Shown here: in pieces, positions 46,480-54,826 of the stretch
Position numbering within the stretch: the first letter of the stretch is position 1
How the letters are laid out: every line of letters begins with the position of its first letter
Assembly (NCBI RefSeq): GCF_002777255.1
Contig: NZ_CP017634.1
Location: 5,282,903-5,346,902, forward strand
Length of the DNA stretch: 64,000 bases
Source: Candidatus Formimonas warabiya
GTDB taxonomy: Bacteria > Bacillota > Dehalobacteriia > Dehalobacteriales > Dehalobacteriaceae
Direction: 5' to 3'
Translations under genes and position numbers: made by a program
Notes under the pieces: generated by a model
Told to the model about the DNA's origin: nothing
Database searches by the model: none
What the model saw: the letters and a program-made list of their open reading frames with translations, nothing else

Positions 46480-47928
46480 ATGGAGAAAAAGCAACAAGGA
46501 CTGTCCGCCTGGCAACTCACCATGATGGCGTTAGGAACTGTGATCGGAGGCTCATTTTTTCTTGGTTCGGCGGTAGCCATTCACGCGGCAGGACCCTCTA
46601 TTCTAATATCCTATATTTTGGGCGGGGTACTGGTTTTTTTTATCCTTTTTGCCCTATCGGAGATGACTGTAGCAAATCCTGATGCCGGCTCCTTTCGCAC
46701 CTTTGCCGCACAAGCCTTTGGCCAGGGAACAGGGTTCGTTGTGGGCTGGGTGTACTGGACCGGAATGGTTTTAGCCATGTCCAGCGAAGCCACCGCCGTA
46801 TCTATCCTGGTCCGTCAATGGGCGCCCAATATCACCATATCCTTGTTGGGCAGCTTCATTATCATTGGTGTGACACTGCTGAATCTATTGGGCGCTGATA
46901 AGCTAAGCAAACTGGAAAGCGGTCTTGCGGCCGTAAAACTTTTCGCCGTCGTTTCTTTTATCGTCATCGCAGTATTATTAATCTTGGGCGTGCTCCGGGG
47001 AACTCCGCCCATCGGTGCCGGAGAATTAATGAGAGAAAGTTTGATCCCGGGCGGGATCAAGGGCATTGCCGGAAGTATGCTGATTGTGATGTTTGCCTAT
47101 GCCGGCTTTGAAATCATCGGTTTGGCTGCTTCAGAGGCAGCAAATCCACGAGAAACGGTCCCCAAAGCAATTGCTTATACGGTGGTATGTCTGGTGGGAT
47201 TTTATATCATTTCGGTTGCCGTACTTCTTCCCCTCATTCCTACAGCCGACCTCAGTGAAAAGGTAAGTCCCATGGTAGCGACTCTTAATAGGTGGGGCAT
47301 AGGGTGGGCCGGTACGGCGATTAATCTGGTATTAATTACCGCCATCCTGTCCACAATGCTGGCCGCTATGTTTGGGCTGGGAAGAATGATGCGGTCTCTG
47401 GCAGATGAAGGGCATGCTCCTAACTGGTTAAAAGATAAAAGAGATGTTCCGTATCGGGGAATCTTATTTTCCGGTCTGGCCATGCTTTTGGGGCTGGGTT
47501 TTGGCCTGTTGCTTCCGAAAGTTTATCTGTTCTTGGTCAGCTCCGGCGGTTTTGCCTTACTTTTTACCTATGCTGTCATTATCGCTACCCACATCCGCTT
47601 CCGTAAAAAGAACGGATGTCCTCCGGACGGCAAGTGTCAGATGCCCGGATATCCCTATACCTCTTGGATTGTTTTATGCAGCATCGTGATTATTGTTTTA
47701 AGCATGCCATTTATTTCAGGTCAGGGATCAGGGCTTTTAGCAGGTGTCATAATGACGGCTGTATATTTAGTAGGTTATCTGGCTATGAGATCTTTCCGCC
47801 GTTCTCAAAAAAATCCTCTTACTTCTTACGGCCTGAATCATAAAAAGTACCAAACACGATTGTCCGCAGAGTTTTCCGAAGAATTAACCGAGGAGATGAA
47901 TGACAAAAAACCAGATGGCATTCAATAA
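46480..47928 (+). CDS. APC-family amino acid permease
   Basis: A 482-residue carrier of the amino acid-polyamine-organocation superfamily with twelve helices. The first helix has the broken Gly motif GTVIGGSFFLGSAVAI, and helix 6 has FAYAGFEIIGLAASEAANPRETVPKAI, a hallmark of the AAT/GabP type. ATG 46480 (CAGGAG upstream) is chosen over TTG 46417, whose extra 21 residues are not transporter-like. The C-terminal tail after RRSQKNP is charged and cytoplasmic. Substrate uncertain. Confidence 0.92.
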   Translation: MEKKQQGLSAWQLTMMALGTVIGGSFFLGSAVAIHAAGPSILISYILGGVLVFFILFALSEMTVANPDAGSFRTFAAQAFGQGTGFVVGWVYWTGMVLAMSSEATAVSILVRQWAPNITISLLGSFIIIGVTLLNLLGADKLSKLESGLAAVKLFAVVSFIVIAVLLILGVLRGTPPIGAGELMRESLIPGGIKGIAGSMLIVMFAYAGFEIIGLAASEAANPRETVPKAIAYTVVCLVGFYIISVAVLLPLIPTADLSEKVSPMVATLNRWGIGWAGTAINLVLITAILSTMLAAMFGLGRMMRSLADEGHAPNWLKDKRDVPYRGILFSGLAMLLGLGFGLLLPKVYLFLVSSGGFALLFTYAVIIATHIRFRKKNGCPPDGKCQMPGYPYTSWIVLCSIVIIVLSMPFISGQGSGLLAGVIMTAVYLVGYLAMRSFRRSQKNPLTSYGLNHKKYQTRLSAEFSEELTEEMNDKKPDGIQ

Positions 47929-47948
47929 AACTTACCATTTTTTCTGCG

Positions 47949-47976
47949 TTGAAAATGAAGTTTTTTGTATTATAAT
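47949..47976 (+). promoter_or_regulatory. Sigma-A-type promoter
   Basis: TTGAAA (47949-47954) and TATAAT (47971-47976) are separated by 16 bases, ahead of the small protein and YidC-like genes. Confidence 0.6.
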
Positions 47977-48006
47977 TTAGTTAGTCATGTAAAGGTGGTG
48001 AGGCCA

Positions 48007-48252
48007 ATGCAATTAGATCACAGTATTTTAATGGTTTTGCTTAATCTGGGCTTGTTATTGACTTTTTCCTGGTTAGGTTTCCAATTAATGAAGGGATCTG
48101 TTTTTTGTGACAAAGAAAATATTGGCCCCACACAAAAGCTGAAGATTTCCGTCGGAGTATCACCCCTTTCCTTTTGCACCAGGCATCTGGTGGTGAGAAG
48201 AATGATCAAGGTTGACCGGGATGATGATACGGCCCCCTATTTTGCCTTCTGA
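48007..48252 (+). CDS. Small protein with N-terminal membrane helix, partner of YidC-like gene
   Basis: An 81-residue protein: one helix (about 5-28), then a cytoplasmic tail with two Cys (VFCDKEN, FCTRHL) and a charged end. ATG 48007 follows AAAGGTGGTGAGG; the upstream in-frame ATG 47965 lies inside the promoter and is rejected. The YidC-like gene starts 38 bases after it and the two share one promoter. I know no named family; a substrate or helper of the insertase is a guess. Confidence 0.65.
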   Translation: MQLDHSILMVLLNLGLLLTFSWLGFQLMKGSVFCDKENIGPTQKLKISVGVSPLSFCTRHLVVRRMIKVDRDDDTAPYFAF

Positions 48253-48290
48253 TCGTGATCGCTCTATCAGACGAAATAAGGAGGAAAAAA

Positions 48291-48941
48291 ATGCATATCT
48301 TCAATTCCGTGTTCGCCGACTTATTAAAAACTGTTTTATTCTTTACCAATGACTGGTTTTTTGCCATCGCTTTCATTACTTTGACGATTAAGCTTTTATT
48401 ATTTCCCCTGTCTCTTAAACAGCAAAGGACCCTGTTATTCTCGCAGAATCTTCAGGCAGCGAAAGACATATTGGCCAAAAAGTTTAAAAATGATAGTGCC
48501 AAAGTCAATGCTGCGGTCATTTCCATCATGGCAAAATATAAGATCAGCCCATGGTTTTCCTATGCCGTTTTGATCATTCAGACCCCGATTTTTCTTTCCC
48601 TTTATTTTTCCATTAGCAATTTGTCTACTTCCATTGGAAGTATGATCATACCATGGGTATTAAGCAACAGTCCGGACAGCTTTCACGTTTTGCCTGTGGT
48701 GGCCAGCCTACTTCAGGGTTTGTCCGGGTTAACGCTGCAGGAAAAAAATTCGTTGATGCTGATGATTCCGATCTTGATCGGATTGGTGTTCCTTTGGAAG
48801 GCCCCTGCCGGAATCAGCGTTTATTGGGCTTTAAACTCCCTTTTTAGATACATGGAGCTGAGAATTTTTTCTTGGCGTGCTGTCCGTGAGCGCTATTTAA
48901 AAGTTCCTTCGCCTGAAATCATGATTCGAGAAACTGCATAG
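48291..48941 (+). CDS. YidC/Oxa1-family membrane insertase-like protein
   Basis: The 216-residue protein has the YidC core: FAIAFITLTIKLLLFPLSLKQQRT with a Lys/Arg-rich loop, a helical hairpin (KDILAKKFKNDSAKVNAAVISIMAKYKI), then PWFSYAVLIIQTPIFLSLYF and LWKAPAGISVYWALNSLF. It lacks the lipobox seen in most Gram-positive YidC/SpoIIIJ proteins and sits away from rnpA-rpmH, so it is probably a specialised paralogue rather than the housekeeping insertase. ATG 48291 follows AAGGAGGAAAA. Confidence 0.88.
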   Translation: MHIFNSVFADLLKTVLFFTNDWFFAIAFITLTIKLLLFPLSLKQQRTLLFSQNLQAAKDILAKKFKNDSAKVNAAVISIMAKYKISPWFSYAVLIIQTPIFLSLYFSISNLSTSIGSMIIPWVLSNSPDSFHVLPVVASLLQGLSGLTLQEKNSLMLMIPILIGLVFLWKAPAGISVYWALNSLFRYMELRIFSWRAVRERYLKVPSPEIMIRETA

Positions 48942-48952
48942 ATACCAGTAAA

Positions 48953-48978
48953 GCCCGGCTGCGCCGGGCTTTTTTTTA
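48953..48978 (+). terminator. Strong terminator after the YidC-like gene
   Basis: AGCCCGGC-TGC-GCCGGGCT with T8. Confidence 0.93.
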
Positions 48979-49300
48979 CTTTCAGAATTATAAATTTCAA
49001 GGCCTCCGCCGTCGCCAGAGGTTTGGCGCAAGCCAAGTTTTCTAATCAGATTTTCCGGAGCGGGTATACGGAGTATTCGGGATGGAATCAAGTTCTCTGA
49101 TGCCTCCGGGGATGACGTGTTCGGGGCGGCAGCCAGTCCTATCAAAAATGGACTAAATATTTTTATTATTCAGTGCTAGGTCATAAAAACTTTGCATTGG
49201 ACGCATTTAGATGCTATCAATTACAATGTTGTAAGGCTTATTCGACAAATTTTTTGGTTTTTCGCCTTTTAACCTGACTAACTTGGCTTACTCTGTATTC
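48979..49300. other. Gene-free stretch
   Basis: No convincing gene is present on either strand. The minus-strand frame (48897-49145) is open but reads like non-coding sequence and runs through the terminator. A GC-rich part up to about 49140 gives way to AT-rich sequence. It may be the scar of a lost gene. Confidence 0.4.
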
Positions 49301-49350
49301 GCAGTTCTAAGGTTTGGTAAAAAGCAACCAAACCAAGAACTTGCTTCAGT
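49292..49350 (+). repeat. Hairpin cassette 1: GCAGTTCTAA ... AAGAACTTGC frame
   Basis: GGTTTGGT (49311-49318) pairs with ACCAAACC (49327-49334) inside the flanks CTGTATTCGCAGTTCTAA and AAGAACTTGCTTC. Confidence 0.7.
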
Positions 49351-49449
49351 CTCCCGCCATCAGCGGTCAGGGACACACTCATTGGGGACATTCCTCTGTA
49401 AGAGGTGTGTCCCCTGACCGCTACAGGAATGTCCCCCAATATGCGGGAG
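49351..49449 (+). repeat. REP-like element with interleaved inverted repeats
   Basis: Outer arms CTCCCGC (49351-49357) and GCGGGAG (49443-49449) enclose four blocks in the order A-B-A'-B': A about 49362-49378, B 49381-49395, A' about 49405-49422, B' 49425-49440. A pairs with A' and B with B', each with one base difference. B can also pair with A' (GGGGACA / TGTCCCC, plus CCTC/GAGG). The GGGGACATTCC-type sequence resembles REP elements moved by RAYT-type transposases, but no transposase is present here. Confidence 0.7.
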
Positions 49450-49486
49450 TCCAACGCCAACTAAGTCATGCATTTGCAGTTCTCAC

Positions 49487-49596
49487 GCTGTATTAGCAGT
49501 TCTAAAACTTGCTAAGAAAACCGCTTAGCAAGTTAAGAACTTGCGTCAAAATTCAGATGGAGTAAAAGAATCTCCATCTGAATTAAGAACTTGCTT
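49487..49596 (+). repeat. Hairpin cassettes 2 and 3 with AAGAACTTGC ends
   Basis: Cassette 2: AACTTGCTAAG (49506-49516) / CTTAGCAAGTT (49524-49534). Cassette 3: AATTCAGATGGAG (49550-49562) / CTCCATCTGAATT (49572-49584). Both stems are followed by AAGAACTTGC and then GTC or TTC, like cassette 1. The stems are perfect but unrelated to each other. Confidence 0.7.
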
Positions 49597-49642
49597 CAAT
49601 CATAATTTAGGCTGATGTTTTAGCATCATGAGGTAGGTTGTA

Positions 49643-50719
49643 GTGGCTGGAAAATTAAACAGAATGGCATTGCTGCGCAGGGGAAAAACTCCTGACCGTG
49701 TACCTGTATTGGTTACTTTTGACTGGTATTCAGGTAAGATGATGGGATCAGATCCGGGGAGCTTTTTTTTAAACCCTAAATTGGCTTTAGAAGCTTGTAT
49801 TTGGACGAATAAGCTATTCCCGGTTGATTCAGGGTATTCTTATTATCTGCCTAATGGAACCTGTTGGGATTTTGGCGGCGAATTGGAGTTTGGTGCGCAT
49901 ATCTGGCCTACAGTTCGAAAAAGACCGGTCACGACCATGGCCGATGTCGACAAGCTGCAGGTCCCCGACCCTCAATCAGCGCCTGCTTTTGCTTTGACGA
50001 TGGAGTTTTCTCAGCTTTGTTGGGATTTGGGAGAGGGCGCAGGGATCTATCTCAGCTCGCCCTTGGAGAGAGTTGCTCAACTAACAGGTGTGGAAACCCT
50101 GCTGAGGTGGTTATATAAAGCGCCTGAGCCGGTTCATTACCTAATGCGCCTAATGGTAGAATACTCTATGAAAGAAGTGACGCTTTACCTAGACCGTTTT
50201 GGAAGGGAAAATTTACATGTTGGCTACGGCTATCCTGTGGAGTCCCATCAATTGATTTCCCCCAAGCGTTTTGAGGAGCTTTGTGCACCCTATATTAAGG
50301 AACTTCATGAAAGAATCGGGGCCTTAGGCATCACCAGCTGCTCTGAGCATCTTTGCGGTGATCATACGCATAACCTATGGTTTTGGAAAGAGGAGTTAAA
50401 GCTGCCCAAACACACCTATATTTCTCTGGACGGCAATACGGATATTTTTAAGGCCAGTAATTATTTGGGCGAGCATTTCGTTTTGGGGGGGAATTTGAAA
50501 AATTCTATTTTAAGCTGCGGCTCACCGCAAGAGGTATATTATTCTGCGAAAGAGTTGGTGCAGCGATTAAAGCATCGAGCGGGAGGCTATGTATTAGCTC
50601 CTGACTGCGGGTTGCCCGCAACAACACCTCCGGTAAATGTAGTGGCTTTAATACAGGCTGCCGAGGACTTTGGCTATTATGATGCACAAGATATGTTAAA
50701 AGATGGGGCAGTTTTTTGA
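49643..50719 (+). CDS. MtaA/MtbA-like corrinoid methyltransferase (URO-D superfamily)
   Basis: The 358-residue URO-D-fold protein carries an HxC...C zinc motif: SEHLCGD (His-x-Cys) and a C-terminal LAPDCGLPATTPPVNV. This is the metal site by which MtaA/MtbA-type enzymes activate the methyl acceptor. In an anaerobe without methanogenesis the acceptor would more likely be tetrahydrofolate or another thiol. It stands just before a betaine-type ABC importer, and the mtgB-like gene is 11 kb away, so it might take methyl groups from the corrinoid protein. GTG 49643 follows GAGGTAGGT. Confidence 0.75.
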   Translation: MAGKLNRMALLRRGKTPDRVPVLVTFDWYSGKMMGSDPGSFFLNPKLALEACIWTNKLFPVDSGYSYYLPNGTCWDFGGELEFGAHIWPTVRKRPVTTMADVDKLQVPDPQSAPAFALTMEFSQLCWDLGEGAGIYLSSPLERVAQLTGVETLLRWLYKAPEPVHYLMRLMVEYSMKEVTLYLDRFGRENLHVGYGYPVESHQLISPKRFEELCAPYIKELHERIGALGITSCSEHLCGDHTHNLWFWKEELKLPKHTYISLDGNTDIFKASNYLGEHFVLGGNLKNSILSCGSPQEVYYSAKELVQRLKHRAGGYVLAPDCGLPATTPPVNVVALIQAAEDFGYYDAQDMLKDGAVF

Positions 50720-50824
50720 TGATCGTCTATTTATATGGGGAAAGGGTGATGCAGTATTGGACGAGAGTGATTGTTATTGTGGGGGATAAAATTGCTGGGG
50801 ACATAATGAAAGGGGATAAGAAAA

Positions 50825-51799
50825 ATGAAATACAAGGGTATCATTGGTAAACTGGTGCTGCTGGGTTTATTATCCGTTTTAATACTTGCCCTTGCCGGGT
50901 GTGGCAGCTCTGAAAGTACCGGAGATGCAAATGATCAGCCAAAAATTAAAAATGCCGGGGATCCGATTTCTATTGCTACTTTATCTGAAGTTGAAGGCAC
51001 TTCTGTGGGTCAATTAATCGTCCAAGCGTTGATCCATAACGGTTATGAAGTAGAGGACAAAACAGGTTCCGCTGCTTCCGTAGACGTGATGCGTCAAGCT
51101 ATTTTAAATAAGGAAGTAGACATGATCTTTGACTACGACGGCGATGCGGTTTCTTATGCCGATTTTGGGGATATGGATGCATTCCGTCAACCAGGAGTGG
51201 GCTGGAAATTGATCCATGATTATGACTTAGAGCACAATCAGCTTGTTTGGCTAGAGCCGTCTGAAGCCAATAATACCTTTATTATTGCGACGACAAAAGA
51301 ATTTGCCGCGGCCAACAATATCAAAAACATGCATGATTTTGCCCGCTATGTCAATGAAGGCGGAGAGGTCAAATTAATTACCCCTTCCTATTGGATTGAT
51401 GGGGACCAAAATTTACCGGGCATGGAGCAGCTTTACGGTTTTAAATTGGATCGGAATACCCAAACCATTATTGCCGAAGGCCTGAACGAAAGAATGGTGG
51501 CAGAAGGGAAAGACGGGGCCAACTTCTGCCTGGTATTTGCGAACCAGGGAAGCTTAAATGAATTAAATATGACGGTGATCGACGATCCCCTGAATGCAGA
51601 GCTTCGTTATAGCTATTGTCCCATTATCAGACAAGAGGTGTTGGACAAATACCCGGAAATCGCCGACATTCTGAATCCGATTTTCAAGGGTATCACCAAT
51701 GATGATGCGCGTTATTTAAATGAGCAAGTTCAGGTGAACGGCCGTCCGGGCCCTGAGGTTGCCATTGAATACCTGACCCAAAAAGGCTTTATGCAATAA
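50825..51799 (+). CDS. Glycine betaine/proline-type ABC transporter binding lipoprotein (OpuAC/ProX)
   Basis: The 324-residue solute-binding protein has a signal with lipobox LAGC (residues about 24-27) and the quaternary-amine-binding fold: PISIATLSEVEGTSVGQLIVQALIHNGYEVE, then DMIFDYDGDAVSYAD and a late LDKYPEIADILNPI. Such proteins bind betaine, choline or carnitine by an aromatic cage. ATG 50825 follows GAAAGGGGATAAG. A permease, ATPase and second permease follow, giving a complete importer. A hairpin separates it from the permease. Confidence 0.9.
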   Translation: MKYKGIIGKLVLLGLLSVLILALAGCGSSESTGDANDQPKIKNAGDPISIATLSEVEGTSVGQLIVQALIHNGYEVEDKTGSAASVDVMRQAILNKEVDMIFDYDGDAVSYADFGDMDAFRQPGVGWKLIHDYDLEHNQLVWLEPSEANNTFIIATTKEFAAANNIKNMHDFARYVNEGGEVKLITPSYWIDGDQNLPGMEQLYGFKLDRNTQTIIAEGLNERMVAEGKDGANFCLVFANQGSLNELNMTVIDDPLNAELRYSYCPIIRQEVLDKYPEIADILNPIFKGITNDDARYLNEQVQVNGRPGPEVAIEYLTQKGFMQ

Positions 51800-51816
51800 T
51801 AATTAGTTGGATTTTA

Positions 51817-51857
51817 CAGATTCCTTCTTGGTGGTCTGATCATTAGGAAGGAATCTG
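51817..51857 (+). terminator. Intercistronic hairpin after the binding-protein gene
   Basis: CAGATTCCTTC (51817-51827) pairs perfectly with GAAGGAATCTG (51847-51857) over a 19-base loop; only CTTTATTT follows. It is likely a partial terminator that lowers permease expression relative to the binding protein. Confidence 0.6.
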
Positions 51858-51880
51858 CTTTATTTCTGGGGGTCAATGTT

Positions 51881-53068
51881 ATGAAAAGATGGGATTTTGT
51901 TTCTTTTTTGTCATCCTGCCTCCTTTTGGCAAGTTTTTTCCTGCCTAATTACCTGAACTTCAGAAATTCTCGGATTTCTTCGCCCCAGGCATTGAGTGTT
52001 CAGGACTGCTTCGGTGCTTTATTCTGGTGGGGGTTTGCGGCAATCGCACTCTTATTCGTTTTCTCTTTTATCAAGAAAAACAACCAGGTTTTAAATGCTG
52101 TGACGGGGCTTTTTGCCGGCATCTTTATGGGATTGTTATTTTATTGGGTGGCACGTTCCCCGGACCATATCCCTTATCAGGTGTCGGGCAACGCGCGCAT
52201 TTCCCTGGGGGCAGGGTTTATCCTCACCATTGTGGCCTTGAATTGTGTCATGATTAAATGCAATCAATTTATTAAAATAAGCTGGCTCAGGATGCTGGTG
52301 GGTGGAACCGGTTGGTTATGCGTAGCTATTTTCCTGGTTACGGGACAATTAGACACCTACTCCATTATGAAAGAGTATCTGGGCGTGAAGAATCAGTTCT
52401 GGCGCGATGCCTGGCATCATTTGGTCCTGTCCCTGACGGTCCTTTTGACATCGGTGCTGGTTGGCTTGCCCCTGGGTTATTGGTGCTTTAAGAGCAGCCT
52501 GACTGATAAAATAATGCTTGTCGGCTTAAATATTACGGAGACCATACCGGCTATGGCCTTATTTGCCGTTTTAAGGATCCCTTTTTCTGCTTTGGGGAAT
52601 CATTTTGCATTCTTGAAAGACCTGGGAATAGGTGGTTATGGGATTGCTCCTGCCTTTGGCGCCCTGTTCCTTTATGCCTTATATTTAATCATCCATAATG
52701 TGAGAGCTGCTTTCCTGAGCATTGACGGAAACTATATAGAAAATGCTTATGCCATGGGGATGACATCCCGGGGCGTATTTTGGAAGGTCCGGATGCCAAT
52801 GGCTCTGCCCATTATTCTTAGCGGAATCAGGATTGCTTTTATCAGTACTTTAATTGGGGCTGCTTTAGCCAGCTATGTGGGTGGCGGAGGCTTGGGCGTA
52901 TATATTGTCAATGGAATCAATAGTTTGGCCATGGATATGCTGCTTTTAGGTGTGATTCCTATTTTTGTGATGACGATCGTGGCCGACTATCTTCTGCGAT
53001 TTTTGATAAATCATTCTTTTCCCAAAAGGGGGGTGGCAGGTCATGATTGCGTTACAGGAGGTATGTAA
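51881..53068 (+). CDS. Quaternary-amine ABC transporter permease with extra N-terminal membrane part
   Basis: The 395-residue protein has an N-terminal half with about four or five extra helices, then a ProW/OpuAB-like permease domain from about residue 170 (HHLVLSLTVLLTSVLVGLPLGY) with the EAA-type loop (ENAYAMGMTSRGVFWKVRMPMALPI). The N-terminal extension is unusual. ATG 51881 follows TGGGGGT. It overlaps the ATPase gene by 26 bases. Confidence 0.88.
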   Translation: MKRWDFVSFLSSCLLLASFFLPNYLNFRNSRISSPQALSVQDCFGALFWWGFAAIALLFVFSFIKKNNQVLNAVTGLFAGIFMGLLFYWVARSPDHIPYQVSGNARISLGAGFILTIVALNCVMIKCNQFIKISWLRMLVGGTGWLCVAIFLVTGQLDTYSIMKEYLGVKNQFWRDAWHHLVLSLTVLLTSVLVGLPLGYWCFKSSLTDKIMLVGLNITETIPAMALFAVLRIPFSALGNHFAFLKDLGIGGYGIAPAFGALFLYALYLIIHNVRAAFLSIDGNYIENAYAMGMTSRGVFWKVRMPMALPIILSGIRIAFISTLIGAALASYVGGGGLGVYIVNGINSLAMDMLLLGVIPIFVMTIVADYLLRFLINHSFPKRGVAGHDCVTGGM

Positions 53069-53990
53069 ATTTTATGATGATTTAAAGGCGGTCGACCACT
53101 TAAGTCTGGAAGTTGCCGAGGGAGAGATTTGTGTTCTTCTAGGTAAAAGCGGGTGCGGCAAATCTACGACCTTAAAGATGATCAATCGTCTGATTCCATC
53201 CACCTCCGGCCAGATTAAGGTGAACGGTAAGAATGTTGAGGATTATGTAGTGGAAAACCTAAGACGCAGTATCGGATATGTGGTGCAAAGCATCGGCTTA
53301 TTCCCTTATATGACGGTGGAGCATAATATTTCCCTCGTTCCTCAGATGCTTAAGTGGGATAAAAAGAAAACAAGGGCCCGGGTAGAAGAGTTGTTGGAAT
53401 TAGTAGGCTTGGATGTGGATCTGTACATACATAAATATCCTGGGGAGCTGTCCGGTGGTGAGGCCCAAAGAGTGGGGGTTGCCCGTGCCTTGGCGGCCGA
53501 CCCGCCTATTATTTTAATGGACGAGCCCTTTGGGGCAGTTGACCCCATTAATCGGACCCGACTGCAAAAGGAGTTTGTACGGATTCAGAAGCAATTGCAT
53601 AAAACTGTGGTTTTTGTCACCCATGATATTGAAGAGGCTTTAAAGATCGGTGATAAAATAGGGATTATGGATAAAGGGGTATTGCAAAATTTTGCCCCGC
53701 CGGAAAAGATTATGTCAGGGGGCAACCAGGCATTTGTGAGAGATTTCTTAGGGGAGGATTATTTCCTAAAAATTTTATCCCGTTTTCCCATTGCCGATTA
53801 TCTCGTTTCTTTTTCCGCCCCTGTAACAGATTATAAGCTTTGCTTACCCGCTGCGTCCAATTTACAGAATGCGCTTGCCATGATGGTTTCTCAAGGTGAA
53901 ATGAAAACTGCCGTTCAGGGCGAAAACGGCACCATGCTGGGAGAAATTAATCTTGACACCGTGTTGCGCGTTTTGAAAAGAAGTGAGTGA
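53043..53990 (+). CDS. Quaternary-amine ABC transporter ATPase (OpuCA/ProV-like)
   Basis: A 315-residue ATPase with Walker A GKSGCGKST, signature LSGGEAQR, Walker B IILMDEPFGAVDP and switch His in FVTHDIEEA. A C-terminal region of about 80 residues after position 230 has the place of the tandem CBS domains of OpuCA but looks shortened, so ionic-strength control may be lost or altered. It overlaps the upstream permease and ends four bases before the next one. Confidence 0.92.
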   Translation: MIALQEVCKFYDDLKAVDHLSLEVAEGEICVLLGKSGCGKSTTLKMINRLIPSTSGQIKVNGKNVEDYVVENLRRSIGYVVQSIGLFPYMTVEHNISLVPQMLKWDKKKTRARVEELLELVGLDVDLYIHKYPGELSGGEAQRVGVARALAADPPIILMDEPFGAVDPINRTRLQKEFVRIQKQLHKTVVFVTHDIEEALKIGDKIGIMDKGVLQNFAPPEKIMSGGNQAFVRDFLGEDYFLKILSRFPIADYLVSFSAPVTDYKLCLPAASNLQNALAMMVSQGEMKTAVQGENGTMLGEINLDTVLRVLKRSE

Positions 53991-53994
53991 TAAA

Positions 53995-54735
53995 ATGGAA
54001 AGAAAAAAAGGTTTAAGGGATATGGTGGTAGTGGCCATATTATTGCTGGCCTCCATATTCTTATTTGAAAAATGCAAAGAGTATATCTACGCAGTAACAA
54101 ATTTGTCTTATCATGTACAAGGTGAGTTTGACTTACCCTTATTAACTTGGCAACATATTACCATGAGCTTTTGGAGTTGTTTGCTTTCCATCATCATCGG
54201 TATGGTTTTAGGCATTTTCTCTCTGACCAGGTTGGGCAGTGAGTTTCGACCGATTATTGAGAAGATGGTAGCGGCTTCCCAGGCCTTGCCTACAATTGGT
54301 TTATTGGCCATTCTCATTCCCATTCTTGGCTTCGGTCTTTTGCCCGGAATCATTGTTCTGGTGATTTGTGGTACGATGCCCATTGTATTTAGTACCATTA
54401 CCGGTATTGAAAATGTTCCTGAACAAATGATCGAGATTGGCAAAGGCTTGGGCATGACGAAAGGAGAAGTTCTTTTAAAGATTCAGTTGCCTCTGGCATT
54501 CCCTGTGATCTTATCGGGCTTGCGTACCTCCAGTATTATCATTATTGGTAGTGCTACCCTGACTGCGATTACCGGGGCCGGGGGATTAGGGCTGCCCATT
54601 TTCCGGGCAGGCTTCAGGGGATTTGATCCCATTATGCTGATTGAAGGGGCCATTCCTGTTACCTTACTGGCAATGCTGGTTGATAAGGTCTTTGCTTATT
54701 GTGAAATTAGATTTAAAACCCGATTTGAGGGGTAA
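53995..54735 (+). CDS. Quaternary-amine ABC transporter permease, second
   Basis: A 246-residue ProW/OpuCB-type permease with about six helices. The EAA loop reads EQMIEIGKGLGMTKGEVLLKIQLPLAFPVI, followed by SSIIIIGSATLTAITGAGGLG (in two pieces here), a standard end for this family. ATG 53995 follows AGTGAGTGATAA next to the ATPase stop; GTG 53983 is rejected because it lies inside the ATPase gene. Two permeases imply a heterodimeric channel, one with the N-terminal extension. Confidence 0.92.
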   Translation: MERKKGLRDMVVVAILLLASIFLFEKCKEYIYAVTNLSYHVQGEFDLPLLTWQHITMSFWSCLLSIIIGMVLGIFSLTRLGSEFRPIIEKMVAASQALPTIGLLAILIPILGFGLLPGIIVLVICGTMPIVFSTITGIENVPEQMIEIGKGLGMTKGEVLLKIQLPLAFPVILSGLRTSSIIIIGSATLTAITGAGGLGLPIFRAGFRGFDPIMLIEGAIPVTLLAMLVDKVFAYCEIRFKTRFEG

Positions 54736-54739
54736 AATG

Positions 54740-54780
54740 AAAACCGATGCCCTGAACCGGCATCGGTTTTCTATTTTTTT
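54740..54780 (+). terminator. Terminator of the betaine ABC operon
   Basis: AAAACCGATGCC (54740-54751) pairs with GGCATCGGTTTT (54759-54770), followed by CTATTTTTTTT. Confidence 0.9.
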
Positions 54781-54826
54781 TAACCTTTTTTCGTGATGCC
54801 TGAACCCCATGGATGAGGCTTCTTTT

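Noticed and set aside
48897..49145. Minus-strand ORF of 82 residues
   Set aside because: It runs through the terminator and into the YidC-like gene on the other strand, and has no ribosome-binding site.
49241..49247. TTCGACA as a Spo0A box
   Set aside because: A 7-base match is expected several times in 64 kb by chance. There is no second copy nearby and no gene start.
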